Part shown: in pieces, positions 1-7,604 of the stretch
Layout: each line of letters begins with the position of its first letter
Numbering within the stretch: position 1 is the first letter of the stretch
Origin: Gelidibacter maritimus
GTDB taxonomy: Bacteria; Bacteroidota; Bacteroidia; Flavobacteriales; Flavobacteriaceae
NCBI RefSeq assembly: GCF_014062315.1
Contig: NZ_JACGLT010000009.1
Span: 1-64,000 of the forward strand
Length of the DNA stretch: 64,000 nucleotides
Direction: 5' to 3'
Translations under genes and position numbers: made by a program
The notes under the pieces: model-generated
Told to the model about the DNA's origin: nothing
What the model saw: only the letters and a program-made list of their open reading frames with translations
The model's database searches: none

Positions 1-535
1 TATGATAAGTGTATTGGCTTCCTCTGTCCGAATTATGAACCTCAGGTGCATTATTTTCCTTTAGCGCCATTTTAAGAGCTTCTAAATTGGCTTGGGCCCG
101 CATGTTATCCGATACTATAAATCCAACAATCTTTTTTGTATAAACATCTATTATGAACACAGCGTAATAGTGTTTGCCATTAAGTGGCAAATAGGTTATA
201 TCCGATTGTCATAATACGTTTGGTGCGTTTATTCTTAAGCCTTTTATTAGATTGGGATAAAACTTCTTGCCTGCTATTGTTGTACGTTTATAATTCTTCT
301 TCCTTTTTATCCTGTAACCGAGATCCATCATGGTTTCTATAAACCGATCCCTACCTATAAAATCCGGATTTAATATATCGTACATCTTTTCAACTCCACA
401 ACCAGGATGGTCCTCCCGAAGATCATCTGCCTCTAAAATTAATTGAGACACTCGGCCATCGAAAACTGCTTGTCGCCGTGCATACTGACTGACAGCTTGT
501 TTACTTATGCCTATGGTGTGATAAAGCTGGTTCAT
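1..535 (-). pseudogene. IS3-family transposase OrfB, premature stop, runs off window
   Basis: The minus strand encodes the integrase-core half. The first 108 codons (from ATG at 535) hold an HTH_21-like region ending INAPNVL, followed by TGA at 211-209. Translation then continues in the same frame with QSDITYLPLNGKHYYAVF, IIDVYTKKIVGFIVSDN and EVHNSDRGSQYTYH up to the window edge. The family has Trp (TGG) in the NVLW-x-D-I-T-Y motif, so TGG to TGA is a single-base nonsense change. Two expected catalytic Asp residues, in IIDVY and NSDRG, are kept, so the lesion looks recent. Confidence 0.85.
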
Positions 536-543
536 ACTAAAGC

Positions 544-942
544 TTATTTTTTCTTTATGTGTCCTGAACCAGTTGATTGTGGAGTGCTGAAGTTTTTTTT
601 GATATCTATATTTAAATCGTCCTTTGCGATATCAATCATCTTCTCCAAATAATCTATCTTGATCTGTTTGCGCCCAACTATGGCTTCAAGCTCCTTTATT
701 CGAGCCTGTTGTTCTTTCATCTTCTGGGTGCTACTGTTTTTCATCTCTACAATTCTTGAACCTTTTTCATTAAAGGTAGAAAATTTATGAATCCATTTGT
801 AAATCGATACATTACTTATATTATGCAATTTCTCCAACTGAGTTACACTGAATTCTCCCGATTCAAAGTCTTTTACAATTTGTAGTTTAAACTCATCCGA
901 ATAAATGCGTTGCTTTTTCAATAGTTTAATGTTTGCTTTCAT
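544..942 (-). CDS. IS3-family transposase OrfA
   Basis: This 132-aa protein is the DNA-binding half of an IS3-type transposase. Residues about 10-55 form a helix-turn-helix of the transposase_8 type (SDEFKLQIVKDFESGEFSV, then a second helix around VSIYKWIHKF). Residues about 68-115 are a Lys/Glu-rich heptad region (MKEQQARIKELEAIVG) like the leucine zipper that mediates multimerisation. It starts at the ATG at 942, about 40 nt inside the element end. Its 3' end contains an A-rich slip site, and the -1 frame from there is open into orfB. The frame itself appears intact. Confidence 0.88.
   Translation of the reverse strand: MKANIKLLKKQRIYSDEFKLQIVKDFESGEFSVTQLEKLHNISNVSIYKWIHKFSTFNEKGSRIVEMKNSSTQKMKEQQARIKELEAIVGRKQIKIDYLEKMIDIAKDDLNIDIKKNFSTPQSTGSGHIKKK
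592..598 (-). promoter_or_regulatory. Putative -1 ribosomal frameshift site (A AAA AAC)
   Basis: On the minus strand orfA reads ATC AAA AAA AAC TTC, so the heptamer A AAA AAC is in the correct phase for a -1 slip. After the slip the frame (AAA AAA CTT CAG CAC) stays open to the orfB ATG at 535 and continues in the orfB frame. This is the classic IS3 route to an OrfAB fusion transposase. The phase and open frame are seen; slippage itself is inferred from the family. Confidence 0.65.
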
Positions 943-989
943 AAGTTTACACTTTGTTTAAAGTGGTCAACCTATACTAGGGACATACA

Positions 990-1110
990 CCCCTCAACCC
1001 TCTACCCTCTACCCTCTACCCTCTACCCACTACCTCTACCCCTCTACCCTCAACCCTCTACCCTCTACCCCCCATAGATACTCCATAGATACTCCATAGA
1101 TACTCCATGG
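990..1110. repeat. Simple tandem repeats: (CCCTCTA)n then (CCATAGATACT)n
   Basis: About 80 bp of CCCTCTA-type 7-mers with CCCTCAA and CCTCTACCC variants abut the IS end. They are followed by three copies of the 11-mer CCATAGATACT and a fourth that diverges (about 1071-1110). No coding frame is convincing. From 1111 to 1396 there is further non-coding sequence in which I see nothing recognisable. Confidence 0.8.
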
Positions 1111-1396
1111 ATAAAGCATGCCATTAACACTTCGGCAAAAAGGGTAATAAACGGCAGAAATGGAAATTCGGGCAGAAACTTCATAAAGACACAGAAATCT
1201 ACATATCAGATTAAAAATGGAGAAAACATAACGAATTATTCAATTTCAGAAAGAAATCTCCTAATCGGCAACTATGATAAACCATTACTAAGTTTCCGTA
1301 ATAATTTAGCCTCAGATCCAAACCTGGATATATAAAACAGCGGCCGATGTTTTGCGCGCCCAGCACCGGATCTTAAATAAGCAAATTGTATAATCC

Positions 1397-1418
1397 GAGG
1401 ACGAATGTTTTTGTCCTC
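1397..1418 (+). promoter_or_regulatory. Small hairpin just 5' of the 1434 gene
   Basis: GAGGAC and GTCCTC form a 6-bp perfect stem around a 10-nt T-rich loop, ending 15 nt before the ATG at 1434. It could be a leader structure affecting translation, or a vestigial terminator, since a T run lies in the loop and not after the stem. No function is shown. Confidence 0.35.
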
Positions 1419-1433
1419 ACAAAACTCAAAATC

Positions 1434-2183
1434 ATGGCAAAATTAAAAAGCTTGATCAAGGTCGAAGGCACCCTGGACGACCTTACCTTTTACAAGGGCA
1501 GAGATGGGTATTTAGTACGCACCAAAGGGGGCGTCAGCAAATCACGAATCGCAAAAGATCCAGCATTCGCACGAACCCGTGAAAATGGGTCTGAATTTGG
1601 GTTGGCAGCATCCAGTGGCAGACTGCTGAGACGTGCCATCTTGGACCTGATGGTCGATGCAAAGGATAGTTTGGTAACTTCACGGCTGACACGTGTGATG
1701 ACATTGGTCAAAAATGAAGACACCGTCAGTCCGCGCGGCGAACGTAATGTGGCAATTGGAATAACAACACCACAAGGACAATTAGCTTTAAGGGGCTTTA
1801 ACTTCAACAATAGAGCCATCATGAGTGCTGTAATATTGTCGGACATCATTTTGGATACGGCAACGGGTGAGATAGTCATAACCGATTTTACGCCTGCCCA
1901 AAGAGTGCTTGCTCCCGAAGGCTCCACCCACATAAGTCTAACCTCAGGATTCCTGAATTTAGACTTCACTTCGGGAGCGAAGGACCTGAGACTAAGTCCA
2001 ATTACAAACCTACCTATTGATAACACCACCGCAACGGTAACCTTGACGCCTTCCGCTGTTCCGGTTGGAGCAGGTGCGCAATGTTACTTTCTAAAAGTGG
2101 CATTTTATCAAGAAGTCAACGGTATTCAGTATCCATTGAACAATGGTGCCTATAACGCGCTCCAATTATTGGAAGTGTTATAA
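1434..2183 (+). CDS. Conserved-looking protein of unknown function (249 aa)
   Basis: I do not recognise this protein. The start is placed at the ATG at 1434 (MAKLKSLIKVEGTLDDLTFY) because the longer frame from 1386 runs through the leader hairpin. There is no signal peptide or membrane segment. The N-terminal 60 residues are basic (FYKGRDGYLVRTKGG, SKSRIAKDPAFARTREN), the middle is mixed, and residues about 125-249 are hydrophobic/Thr-rich and look like beta structure, ending YNALQLLEVL. A strong terminator follows. A degenerate copy of the last ~65 codons plus the terminator region lies at 4155-4400, so the gene was duplicated locally. Its position beside an IS, broken genes and repeats suggests an accessory gene. 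Confidence 0.7.
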   Translation: MAKLKSLIKVEGTLDDLTFYKGRDGYLVRTKGGVSKSRIAKDPAFARTRENGSEFGLAASSGRLLRRAILDLMVDAKDSLVTSRLTRVMTLVKNEDTVSPRGERNVAIGITTPQGQLALRGFNFNNRAIMSAVILSDIILDTATGEIVITDFTPAQRVLAPEGSTHISLTSGFLNLDFTSGAKDLRLSPITNLPIDNTTATVTLTPSAVPVGAGAQCYFLKVAFYQEVNGIQYPLNNGAYNALQLLEVL

Positions 2184-2200
2184 CCTGATTACCAAAATGG

Positions 2201-2233
2201 AGCGGACCCCAAAAAGGTCCGCTTTTTTATTTT
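2201..2233 (+). terminator. Rho-independent terminator after the 1434 gene
   Basis: AGCGGACC pairs perfectly with GGTCCGCT across a CCAAAAA loop and is followed by TTTTTATTTTT. It begins 17 nt after the stop codon of the 249-aa gene. Confidence 0.9.
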
Positions 2234-2276
2234 TAATAGTTTAACGAAACCAGCATTGCAAACCTCAATACAAAGC

Positions 2277-2330
2277 GTCATTGCGCGCCTGTCTGCCGTC
2301 CAGACAGAGAGCGACGAAGAAGCGACGCCA
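2277..2330. repeat. Interspersed GTCATTGCG...GCGACGAAGAAGCGACG repeat, copy 1
   Basis: This shares its flanks with the copy at 4943-4993: GTCATTGCGnG on the left and AGCGACGAAGAAGCGACG on the right. Between the flanks lies the 20-mer CCTGTCTGCCGTCCAGACAG (2288-2307), itself a 7-bp inverted repeat (CTGTCTG/CAGACAG). Confidence 0.7.
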
Positions 2331-2410
2331 TGTACATTCAATCAAGCAGTGCTTCCTTTCATATAACCCTCGCAATGATGCTCGCATCGCAGAGCTTCGC
2401 AATAATGCAT

Positions 2411-2731
2411 TTAAATGGTACCTTCAAAATCCCCAAACATCTCATTAACCTCCTCATACAAATCCATCCAATCAGGATTAATACTTTCGATCAATGCAAC
2501 TTTTTTTGCTCTACTGCCTGCTTTTAATTGTTTTTCGCGCCCTATAGCATCACCAATTATTTGAAAAGTCTCATAATAAACCAATTTATCCAGATTATAT
2601 TTTGCAGTAAACGATTTTGGATCGTATTTTTCTTTATGCTACTTCATCCGAATGACACTGGCTGATGTAACACCAACATACAAAGTGGTGTTGTTTTTAT
2701 TGGTGAGGATGTAAATGAAACCTGGCTTCAT
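2411..2731 (-). pseudogene. GIY-YIG nuclease-family protein, internal stop
   Basis: The minus strand reads MKPGFIYILTNKNNTTLYVG, the beginning of a small single-domain GIY-YIG (YhbQ/UPF0213-like) protein. Codon 31 is TAG (2641-2639), then the same frame continues HKEKYDPKSFTAKYNLDKLV, a GREKQLKAGSRAKK segment typical of the family and a C-terminus ending FEGTI before TAA at 2411. The whole would be 106 aa, a normal length, so only the nonsense codon breaks it. Such genes are scattered in flavobacterial intergenic repeats; a second broken one sits beside tRNA-Arg at 29 kb. Confidence 0.75.
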
Positions 2732-2762
2732 GAAATAGTGGTTTTATATATCCAAAATAGCA

Positions 2763-2823
2763 GTCATTGCGCGCTTCTTAATCATGCCGTCATTGCGAAT
2801 GAGGAATGACTGAAGCAATCTGT
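2763..2823. repeat. GTCATTGCG-type interspersed repeat, imperfect double copy
   Basis: GTCATTGCG occurs twice (near 2763 and 2790). The second copy reads on through GAATGAGGAATGACTGAAGCAATC without a palindromic insert, which gives an uninterrupted comparison for the 2277 and 4943 copies. Confidence 0.55.
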
Positions 2824-2948
2824 ATATTGGGAAGGGCGTAACAATAATGAGATTCCCAAATATCTACTCGTACCAACATCTTTAAATAGCATCTTCACAA
2901 TCCGCAAACACTTCCTAACCTCTCAATGCAAATCAGCCCATTTAGAGT

Positions 2949-4010
2949 TTAATTCAAAGCTTTAAGTACTGCATGGTTTACATAATAATTGGTACGCCCA
3001 ATTTTATGTTTTACTAAATGTCCATCAGCAGCCAACTGATTTAAATAATTAGCCGCCGTAATACGGGATATATATAGCTCATTTTGCAAAAACTCTATTT
3101 TGGTGTATGGCTGCTTAAACAAATGATTCAACAGATCTTGACTGTAAAATTTATAATTGTCACGCAAGAGCATCTTATAATCGGCCATGGCCTTTTTGAT
3201 GTTCCTCACTTTCTCCAAAGTGTCTTTTGATGTTTCGGTAATAGCAGTAATCATATAACACAGATAATCTTCCCATTCTCCTGTGTCACGCACCTTTTGC
3301 AGCAACTGGTAATACTGGTTTTTATGTTGGATAATATATTTGCTCAGATACAAAATAGGAGTATCCAACAATTGATATTGTATAAGGTATAAAATATTTA
3401 AAATTCTTCCCGTACGCCCATTGCCATCATAAAATGGATGAATACTTTCAAATTGAAAATGAAACAGCGCCATTTTAATAAGATGATCTATAGGTAAATT
3501 GTCTTCAATATTAATAAAAACCTCGAGGTTTTGCATGAGTTTTACAATATCCTCATGGCTTTGAGGCGGCGTATAAACAATAGCATCAGTATGTTTGTTT
3601 TTAAGTGTGGTACCAGGCACCCTTCTGAACCCCGCATTATTATTTTCCAGTATTTGCTGAATTTGTTTAATGTGATTTATGGATAAAAAATGAATCTTCG
3701 CTACGGTAGCAAAACCTGTTTTCATGGCCACTATATAGTTCTGCACTTCTTTGGCCTGACTTGAGGTCACACTCTCTATACCCATATTGGCTTTGTAAAT
3801 CTCATCGTGGGTCGTTACGATATTTTCTACTTCCGAACTATCTTTCGCCTCCTGTATGGCCAATGTATTTATTAAAATATCCTGTCGAGGAATTGATTGG
3901 GCTACTCCTTTTAATTCGGCTAAAGCCCTATGTGCTTCCGGTAAAAGCTTAAGCACTTTTAGAGTTTCTAAGTTAACGGAATAAGGCAGATTTTGGAGCT
4001 TCCAATTCAT
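2949..4010 (-). CDS. Fic family protein (class II, self-inhibited), probable AMPylase
   Basis: This 353-aa cytosolic protein has the Fic core HPFYDGNGRTGR at residues 191-202, the complete HxFx(D/E)GNGRxxR catalytic and ATP-binding motif that transfers AMP (or another phosphate-containing group) to target hydroxyls. N-terminal to it, S58-x-x-x-E62-N63 (SSEVEN) matches the inhibitory-helix motif (S/T)xxxE(G/N), which places it in class II. Residues about 275-353 look like a winged helix (YISRITAANYLNQLAADGHL), the usual C-terminal DNA-binding-like domain of this subgroup. It is monocistronic and oriented away from the 4107 region. No antitoxin gene is adjacent, as expected for a class II protein. 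Its target cannot be deduced. Confidence 0.9.
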   Translation of the reverse strand: MNWKLQNLPYSVNLETLKVLKLLPEAHRALAELKGVAQSIPRQDILINTLAIQEAKDSSEVENIVTTHDEIYKANMGIESVTSSQAKEVQNYIVAMKTGFATVAKIHFLSINHIKQIQQILENNNAGFRRVPGTTLKNKHTDAIVYTPPQSHEDIVKLMQNLEVFINIEDNLPIDHLIKMALFHFQFESIHPFYDGNGRTGRILNILYLIQYQLLDTPILYLSKYIIQHKNQYYQLLQKVRDTGEWEDYLCYMITAITETSKDTLEKVRNIKKAMADYKMLLRDNYKFYSQDLLNHLFKQPYTKIEFLQNELYISRITAANYLNQLAADGHLVKHKIGRTNYYVNHAVLKALN

Positions 4011-4028
4011 TGTCTATTATTTTGAACA

Positions 4029-4106
4029 CCTATACGTGTAAAGATAATTGGATTTTCTATACACATCACACTTATATGTAAAAAAAAGCAACATATCTAT
4101 ACACAT
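4029..4106 (-). promoter_or_regulatory. Possible operator: repeated CTATACRYRT boxes upstream of fic
   Basis: CCTATACGTGT (4029-4039), TCTATACACAT (4056-4066) and TCTATACACAT (4096-4106) lie just upstream of the fic start at 4010, and a related TTATATGTA sits between them. On the minus strand TATCTTTA (near 4045-4038) resembles the -7 box TAnnTTTG with one mismatch. Repeated boxes around a promoter suggest autoregulation through the winged-helix domain, which is inference. Confidence 0.4.
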
Positions 4107-4154
4107 TTGTATATTTCTCACATTGCTGCAGCTCTTCATCAATCAACAATAATT

Positions 4155-4364
4155 GATAGAAAAAATCTAAGGTTAAGTCCAATGACAAACTTACCTATTG
4201 ATAACACCATCGTAATGGTAACCTTTACGCCTTCAGCTGTTCCAATTGGAGCCGATGCGCAATGTTACTTCCTAAGAGTGCCATTTCATCAAGAAGTCAA
4301 CGGTATCCAGTATCCATTGAACAAAGGTGCCTATAACGCGCTCCAACTATTAAAAGTGTTATAA
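4155..4364 (+). pseudogene. Degenerate copy of the 3' end of the 1434 gene
   Basis: The frame reads LRLSPMTNLPIDNT..., FTPSAVPIGADAQCYFLRVP and FHQEVNGIQYPLNKGAYNAL, closely matching the C-terminal 65 residues of the 249-aa protein (LRLSPITNLPIDNT, LTPSAVPVGAGAQCYFLKVA, FYQEVNGIQYPLNNGAYNAL). Homology extends past the stop: TAA, then ATTACCAAAA, AGCGGACCCC and AAAGTCC, a decayed version of the 2201 terminator. The 5' two-thirds is missing, with fic and its upstream region in its place. It is a truncated, non-functional duplicate. Confidence 0.85.
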
Positions 4365-4450
4365 ACTAATTACCAAAACTAAGCGGACCCCAAGGTAAAG
4401 TCCAAATCAAAGAAATTGTCCAGTAAAATACAATTCGTCATAACCAACGG

Positions 4451-4780
4451 GGTTCGTTCCGAATAGTCGGAAGCACTCACCCTGACAATGGGAAGCCAAA
4501 TCTCTCCTCTCCCATTTAGGGGCAGGGGGTCAAGCCAAACCTCATACCCAATCCAATATCTGGATAAGCACCAATAAAATTCATTAAATATAAAAGGGTT
4601 CCTTCCGAATAGTCGGAAGCGCTCTCCCTAATACATGAAAGTCAAATCCCACCTCACCCCTTTAGGGGCAGGGGGTCAAGCCAAATCTCATACCCAATCC
4701 AATATCTGGATAAGCACCAATAAAATTCATTAAATATAAAAGAGTTCGTTCCGAATAGTCGGAAGCGCTCACCCTGACAT
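4451..4780. repeat. 146-bp tandem repeat, about 2.2 copies
   Basis: The segment GTTCsTTCCGAATAGTCGGAAGC begins at about 4451, 4597 and 4743, giving a 146-bp period in both steps. Copies one and two share long near-identical blocks, including TTTAGGGGCAGGGGGTCAAG and CCAATATCTGGATAAGCACC. TTCCGAATAGTCGGAA is a near-perfect palindrome. No reading frame spans the array. Confidence 0.85.
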
Positions 4781-4786
4781 TGCGTT

Positions 4787-4837
4787 GTCACCCTGAATAG
4801 CTTGTCCTGAGCGAAGTCGAAGGACAGTCGAAGGGCT
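4787..4837. repeat. CACCCTGA...GTCGAAGG interspersed repeat
   Basis: This is a hairpin-prone intergenic repeat, with the overlapping arms CTTGTCCTGAGCGAAGTCGA and AAGGACAGTCGAAGGGCTTG. A related element lies at 22877-22934. It is non-coding. Confidence 0.55.
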
Positions 4838-4942
4838 TGGTATGCAATCTTATTCTGGCGCCAAAATTATGAGATTGCCGCGTCATTCGTGCCTCATGAC
4901 TCGCAATGACGCTAGGGTTGGAAATGCGAGTCGGTTGATTCC

Positions 4943-5005
4943 GTCATTGCGAGCCTCTCTGCCGTCCTGGCAGAAAGCGACGAAGAAGCGACGTGGCAAT
5001 CTCTG
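4943..5005. repeat. GTCATTGCG...GCGACGAAGAAGCGACG repeat, copy 2
   Basis: The flanks are the same as in copy 1 (2277), and the 20-mer between them is CCTCTCTGCCGTCCTGGCAG (4954-4973). The rest of 4365-5117 (outside this and the 146-bp array) shows only simple sequence such as CCACTCACCACTCACCACTC near 5051 and no supported gene. Confidence 0.65.
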
Positions 5006-5117
5006 GATTGTAAAGCTCAATACACAGATTCCATGCTGCTATTTTGCGCATCAACCACTCACCACTCACCACTCCCCTCTAATCCACACTAATCCCTAAT
5101 GCCTAATTCCAATCTCT

Positions 5118-6140
5118 CTACAACCCATAAAACCCACGATACCAAGCCACAAAAGCCGCAATCCCTTCTGCAACTTCCGTATTCGGTTCGTAGTTAAAGT
5201 CCTTTTTCAATAAGCTGACATTGGCATAGGTCTGCTTGACATCGCCGGGCTGCATGGGCATCATTTCTTTGATAGCCGATTTGTCCAAGGCTTTTTCAAT
5301 CGCTTCAATATAGTCTAAAAGTTGCACCGGCTGACTGTTGCCGATATTATAGAGCTTGTATTTTGACGTGTTTTCTGATGGGTCTAACAATGTGGTCAGC
5401 ACCCCAGCCACAATATCATCGATATAGGTAAAATCACGGGAGAGATCGCCATTATTAAAAACTTTGACAGGCTTGTTATTGATAATGGCATCGGTGAACA
5501 AAAACATGGCCATATCCGGTCTTCCCCAAGGACCGTACACCGTGAAGAATCGTAGACCAATGGTTTCAAAACCGTACAAATGGCTGTAGGTATGCGCCAT
5601 CAACTCATTGGCCTTTTTGGTTGCGGCATATAAACTGATGGGGTGATCCACACGGTCTCTTTCTTCAAAAGGCACGGCATCACTATTGCCATAAACACTG
5701 GAACTGCTGGCATAGACTAATTTCGGAACTTTATAGTTACGGCAGCATTCCAATATATTTAGAAAACCGGTCAAATTACTGTCTGCATAAGCTTCAGGGT
5801 TCTCCAAAGAATACCGCACGCCAGCTTGGGCGGCTAAATTGCAGACGATGTCAATTGGATAAGCTTCAAAAAGCTTTGGCAAGGCCTGTCGGTCCTCTAC
5901 ATTCATTTTGACAAAGACCATCTGCTCACCATAAGTGGTGCTGGAGGTATAATGGAGCTCTTGAGCCGCTTCCGTCCTATCAATCCCCAATTGCTCCAAA
6001 CGCGCAAATTTTAAATTGACATCATAGTAAGCGTTGATATTATCGAGTCCGATGACCTTGTGTCCTTTCTCCAAAAGTGCTTTGGAGACGTGAAAGCCAA
6101 TAAATCCAGCTGCGCCGGTAACCAATATTGTTTTTGACAT
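5118..6140 (-). CDS. NAD-dependent UDP-glucuronate 4-epimerase
   Basis: This 340-aa extended SDR interconverts UDP-glucuronate and UDP-galacturonate in the cytosol. The N-terminal Rossmann motif is GAAGFIGFHV (about residues 8-17), followed by GLDNINAYYDVNLKFARL, which is characteristic of the glucuronate epimerases (LspL/GAE type) as opposed to GalE. The catalytic segment is ASSSSVYG plus SLYAATKKANE, with the Y-x-x-x-K pair. It is the last gene of the minus-strand upxY-gmd-fcl-ugd operon and starts 12 nt after ugd ends. Its substrate is the product of that neighbour, which supports the specificity. CapI-like epimerases of other uronates are the alternative. Confidence 0.9.
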   Translation of the reverse strand: MSKTILVTGAAGFIGFHVSKALLEKGHKVIGLDNINAYYDVNLKFARLEQLGIDRTEAAQELHYTSSTTYGEQMVFVKMNVEDRQALPKLFEAYPIDIVCNLAAQAGVRYSLENPEAYADSNLTGFLNILECCRNYKVPKLVYASSSSVYGNSDAVPFEERDRVDHPISLYAATKKANELMAHTYSHLYGFETIGLRFFTVYGPWGRPDMAMFLFTDAIINNKPVKVFNNGDLSRDFTYIDDIVAGVLTTLLDPSENTSKYKLYNIGNSQPVQLLDYIEAIEKALDKSAIKEMMPMQPGDVKQTYANVSLLKKDFNYEPNTEVAEGIAAFVAWYRGFYGL

Positions 6141-6152
6141 CGTGTTTTGGTT

Positions 6153-7544
6153 TTATTTTCCAATGGCGTAAAAATGGAATCCGATGGACTCCAAAGTTGA
6201 TTGATCTAAAATTCCCCGGCCATCAAATACGAAGGCTGGTTTCTTCATTTCATCATAAATTTTTTGCCAATCGTAAGTCTTAAACTCATCCCATTCGGTT
6301 AAAACGGCGACGGCATGTGCATTCTTGCAGGCCTCGTAAGGATCAAGAACGGTGGTCAAATTTGTGGCATTGGCCTCTTCGGTTCGCGTATTGAGGTAAT
6401 TGAGGTCGCTTTGCATTTGATCTGCCGTTACTTTCGGGTCATACACCACAATATTGGCCTGTTCTTCCATCAGTTGATCTGCCACGTATATGGCTGCCGA
6501 CTCCCGGGTATCGTTGGTATCCTTTTTAAAGGCCCAACCCAAGAAAGCAATTTTCTTGCCCGAAATGGTATTGTAGAGCGTTTGAATGATTTTAGAGGCA
6601 AAGCGCCGTTTTTGATAGTCATTCATTATAATGACCTGCTCCCAATAATCGGCCACCTCATTCAATCCGTAGGATTTTGCGATATAAACAAGGTTTAAAA
6701 TATCCTTTTGAAAACAAGAGCCGCCAAAGCCTACGGAGGCTTTTAAAAACTTAGGCCCGATCCGGCTGTCTTTTCCTATGGCGTTGGCCACTTCGTTGAC
6801 ATCTGCTCCCGTGACTTCACATAATTCCGACATGGCATTAATAGAAGATACGCGTTGCGCCAAGAACGCATTGGCAGTCAATTTTGACAACTCGGACGAC
6901 CACAAGTTTGTGGTCAGAATATTTTCAAGAGGCACCCAGGTGGCATAGATATCTACCAAGGCTTGAATGGCCTCCAGCCCCTCCTTGGTCTGCTCACCAC
7001 CAATGAGCACCCGGTCTGGTGCAATTAAATCCTGAACTGCGGTCCCTTCTGCTAGAAACTCTGGATTGGACAATATTTGAAATTGAACGCCATTTCCGGT
7101 ATTGTGCAAAATACTTTTAATGGCCTGTGCGGTCCTCACGGGTAAGGTCGATTTCTCCACAACAATCTTATCGGTTTTTGCAACGCGGGCTATCTGACGG
7201 GAGCACAATTCAATATATTTTAAATCGGCTGCCATCCCCTTTCCCTGTCCATAAGTTTTGGTGGGGGTATTGACCGAAATAAAAATCATATCGGCAGCTT
7301 CAATGGCTGTATCGACGTCTGTACTAAAGAACAAATTTCGATTTCTAGCCTCTTCGACTACCTTGTCCAAGCCAGGCTCATAAATAGGTAGTTTGTTTAA
7401 ATCCTTATCGTTCCAAGCGGCAATTCGGGCAGCATTGATATCTACCACGGTTACTTTTATATCTGGATTTTTTTGTGCGATAACCGCCATGGTAGGTCCG
7501 CCTACGTAACCGGCACCAATACAGCAAATGTTTTTAATTTTCAT
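6153..7544 (-). CDS. ugd: UDP-glucose 6-dehydrogenase
   Basis: The enzyme oxidises UDP-glucose to UDP-glucuronate with two NAD+. At 463 aa and with [20 protein letters not shown] at the N-terminus it resembles the eukaryote-like Ugd subgroup. The dinucleotide fold is GAGYVGGP (about residues 10-17), and the catalytic Cys is in [14 protein letters not shown] (about residues 273-286). A central helix and a C-terminal UDP-binding domain ([16 protein letters not shown]) are present and complete. It lies between fcl and the UDP-glucuronate epimerase in a polysaccharide precursor operon. Confidence 0.95.
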   Translation of the reverse strand: MKIKNICCIGAGYVGGPTMAVIAQKNPDIKVTVVDINAARIAAWNDKDLNKLPIYEPGLDKVVEEARNRNLFFSTDVDTAIEAADMIFISVNTPTKTYGQGKGMAADLKYIELCSRQIARVAKTDKIVVEKSTLPVRTAQAIKSILHNTGNGVQFQILSNPEFLAEGTAVQDLIAPDRVLIGGEQTKEGLEAIQALVDIYATWVPLENILTTNLWSSELSKLTANAFLAQRVSSINAMSELCEVTGADVNEVANAIGKDSRIGPKFLKASVGFGGSCFQKDILNLVYIAKSYGLNEVADYWEQVIIMNDYQKRRFASKIIQTLYNTISGKKIAFLGWAFKKDTNDTRESAAIYVADQLMEEQANIVVYDPKVTADQMQSDLNYLNTRTEEANATNLTTVLDPYEACKNAHAVAVLTEWDEFKTYDWQKIYDEMKKPAFVFDGRGILDQSTLESIGFHFYAIGK

Positions 7545-7604
7545 TAGTTTATTTTTTCAGATGGGAAATTTACGAAAAAAGCAGTACTCCCCAAGTTCAT
7601 TCTA

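Larger units (their letters stand above)
1..985 (-). mobile_element. IS3-family insertion sequence (IS150-like), left part cut by window edge
   Basis: Two consecutive reading frames on the minus strand have the orfA (HTH plus coiled coil) and orfB (DDE integrase) layout of IS3-family elements, with orfB one frame back from orfA. The probable outer end is near 985, where the minus strand reads TGTCCCTAGTATAGGTTGAC just before the simple repeats begin. The other end lies outside the window, so terminal repeats and target duplication cannot be checked. OrfB carries a premature stop, so this copy is probably inactive on its own. Confidence 0.85.

Noticed and set aside
990-1110. Possible CRISPR array
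   Set aside because: Repeats are contiguous 7- and 11-bp units with no unique spacers, and no cas gene is nearby.
2949-4106. Fic as a toxin with a separate antitoxin gene
   Set aside because: The inhibitory motif S-x-x-x-E-N is inside the protein itself and no small antitoxin gene is adjacent.
4451-4780. Possible CRISPR or integron array
   Set aside because: A single 146-bp unit is repeated whole, with no spacer variation and no integrase.
4842-5099. Open frame of 85 codons
   Set aside because: It runs through interspersed repeats (CACCCTGA and GTCATTGCG types) and simple CCACTCACC sequence, with no protein-like composition.
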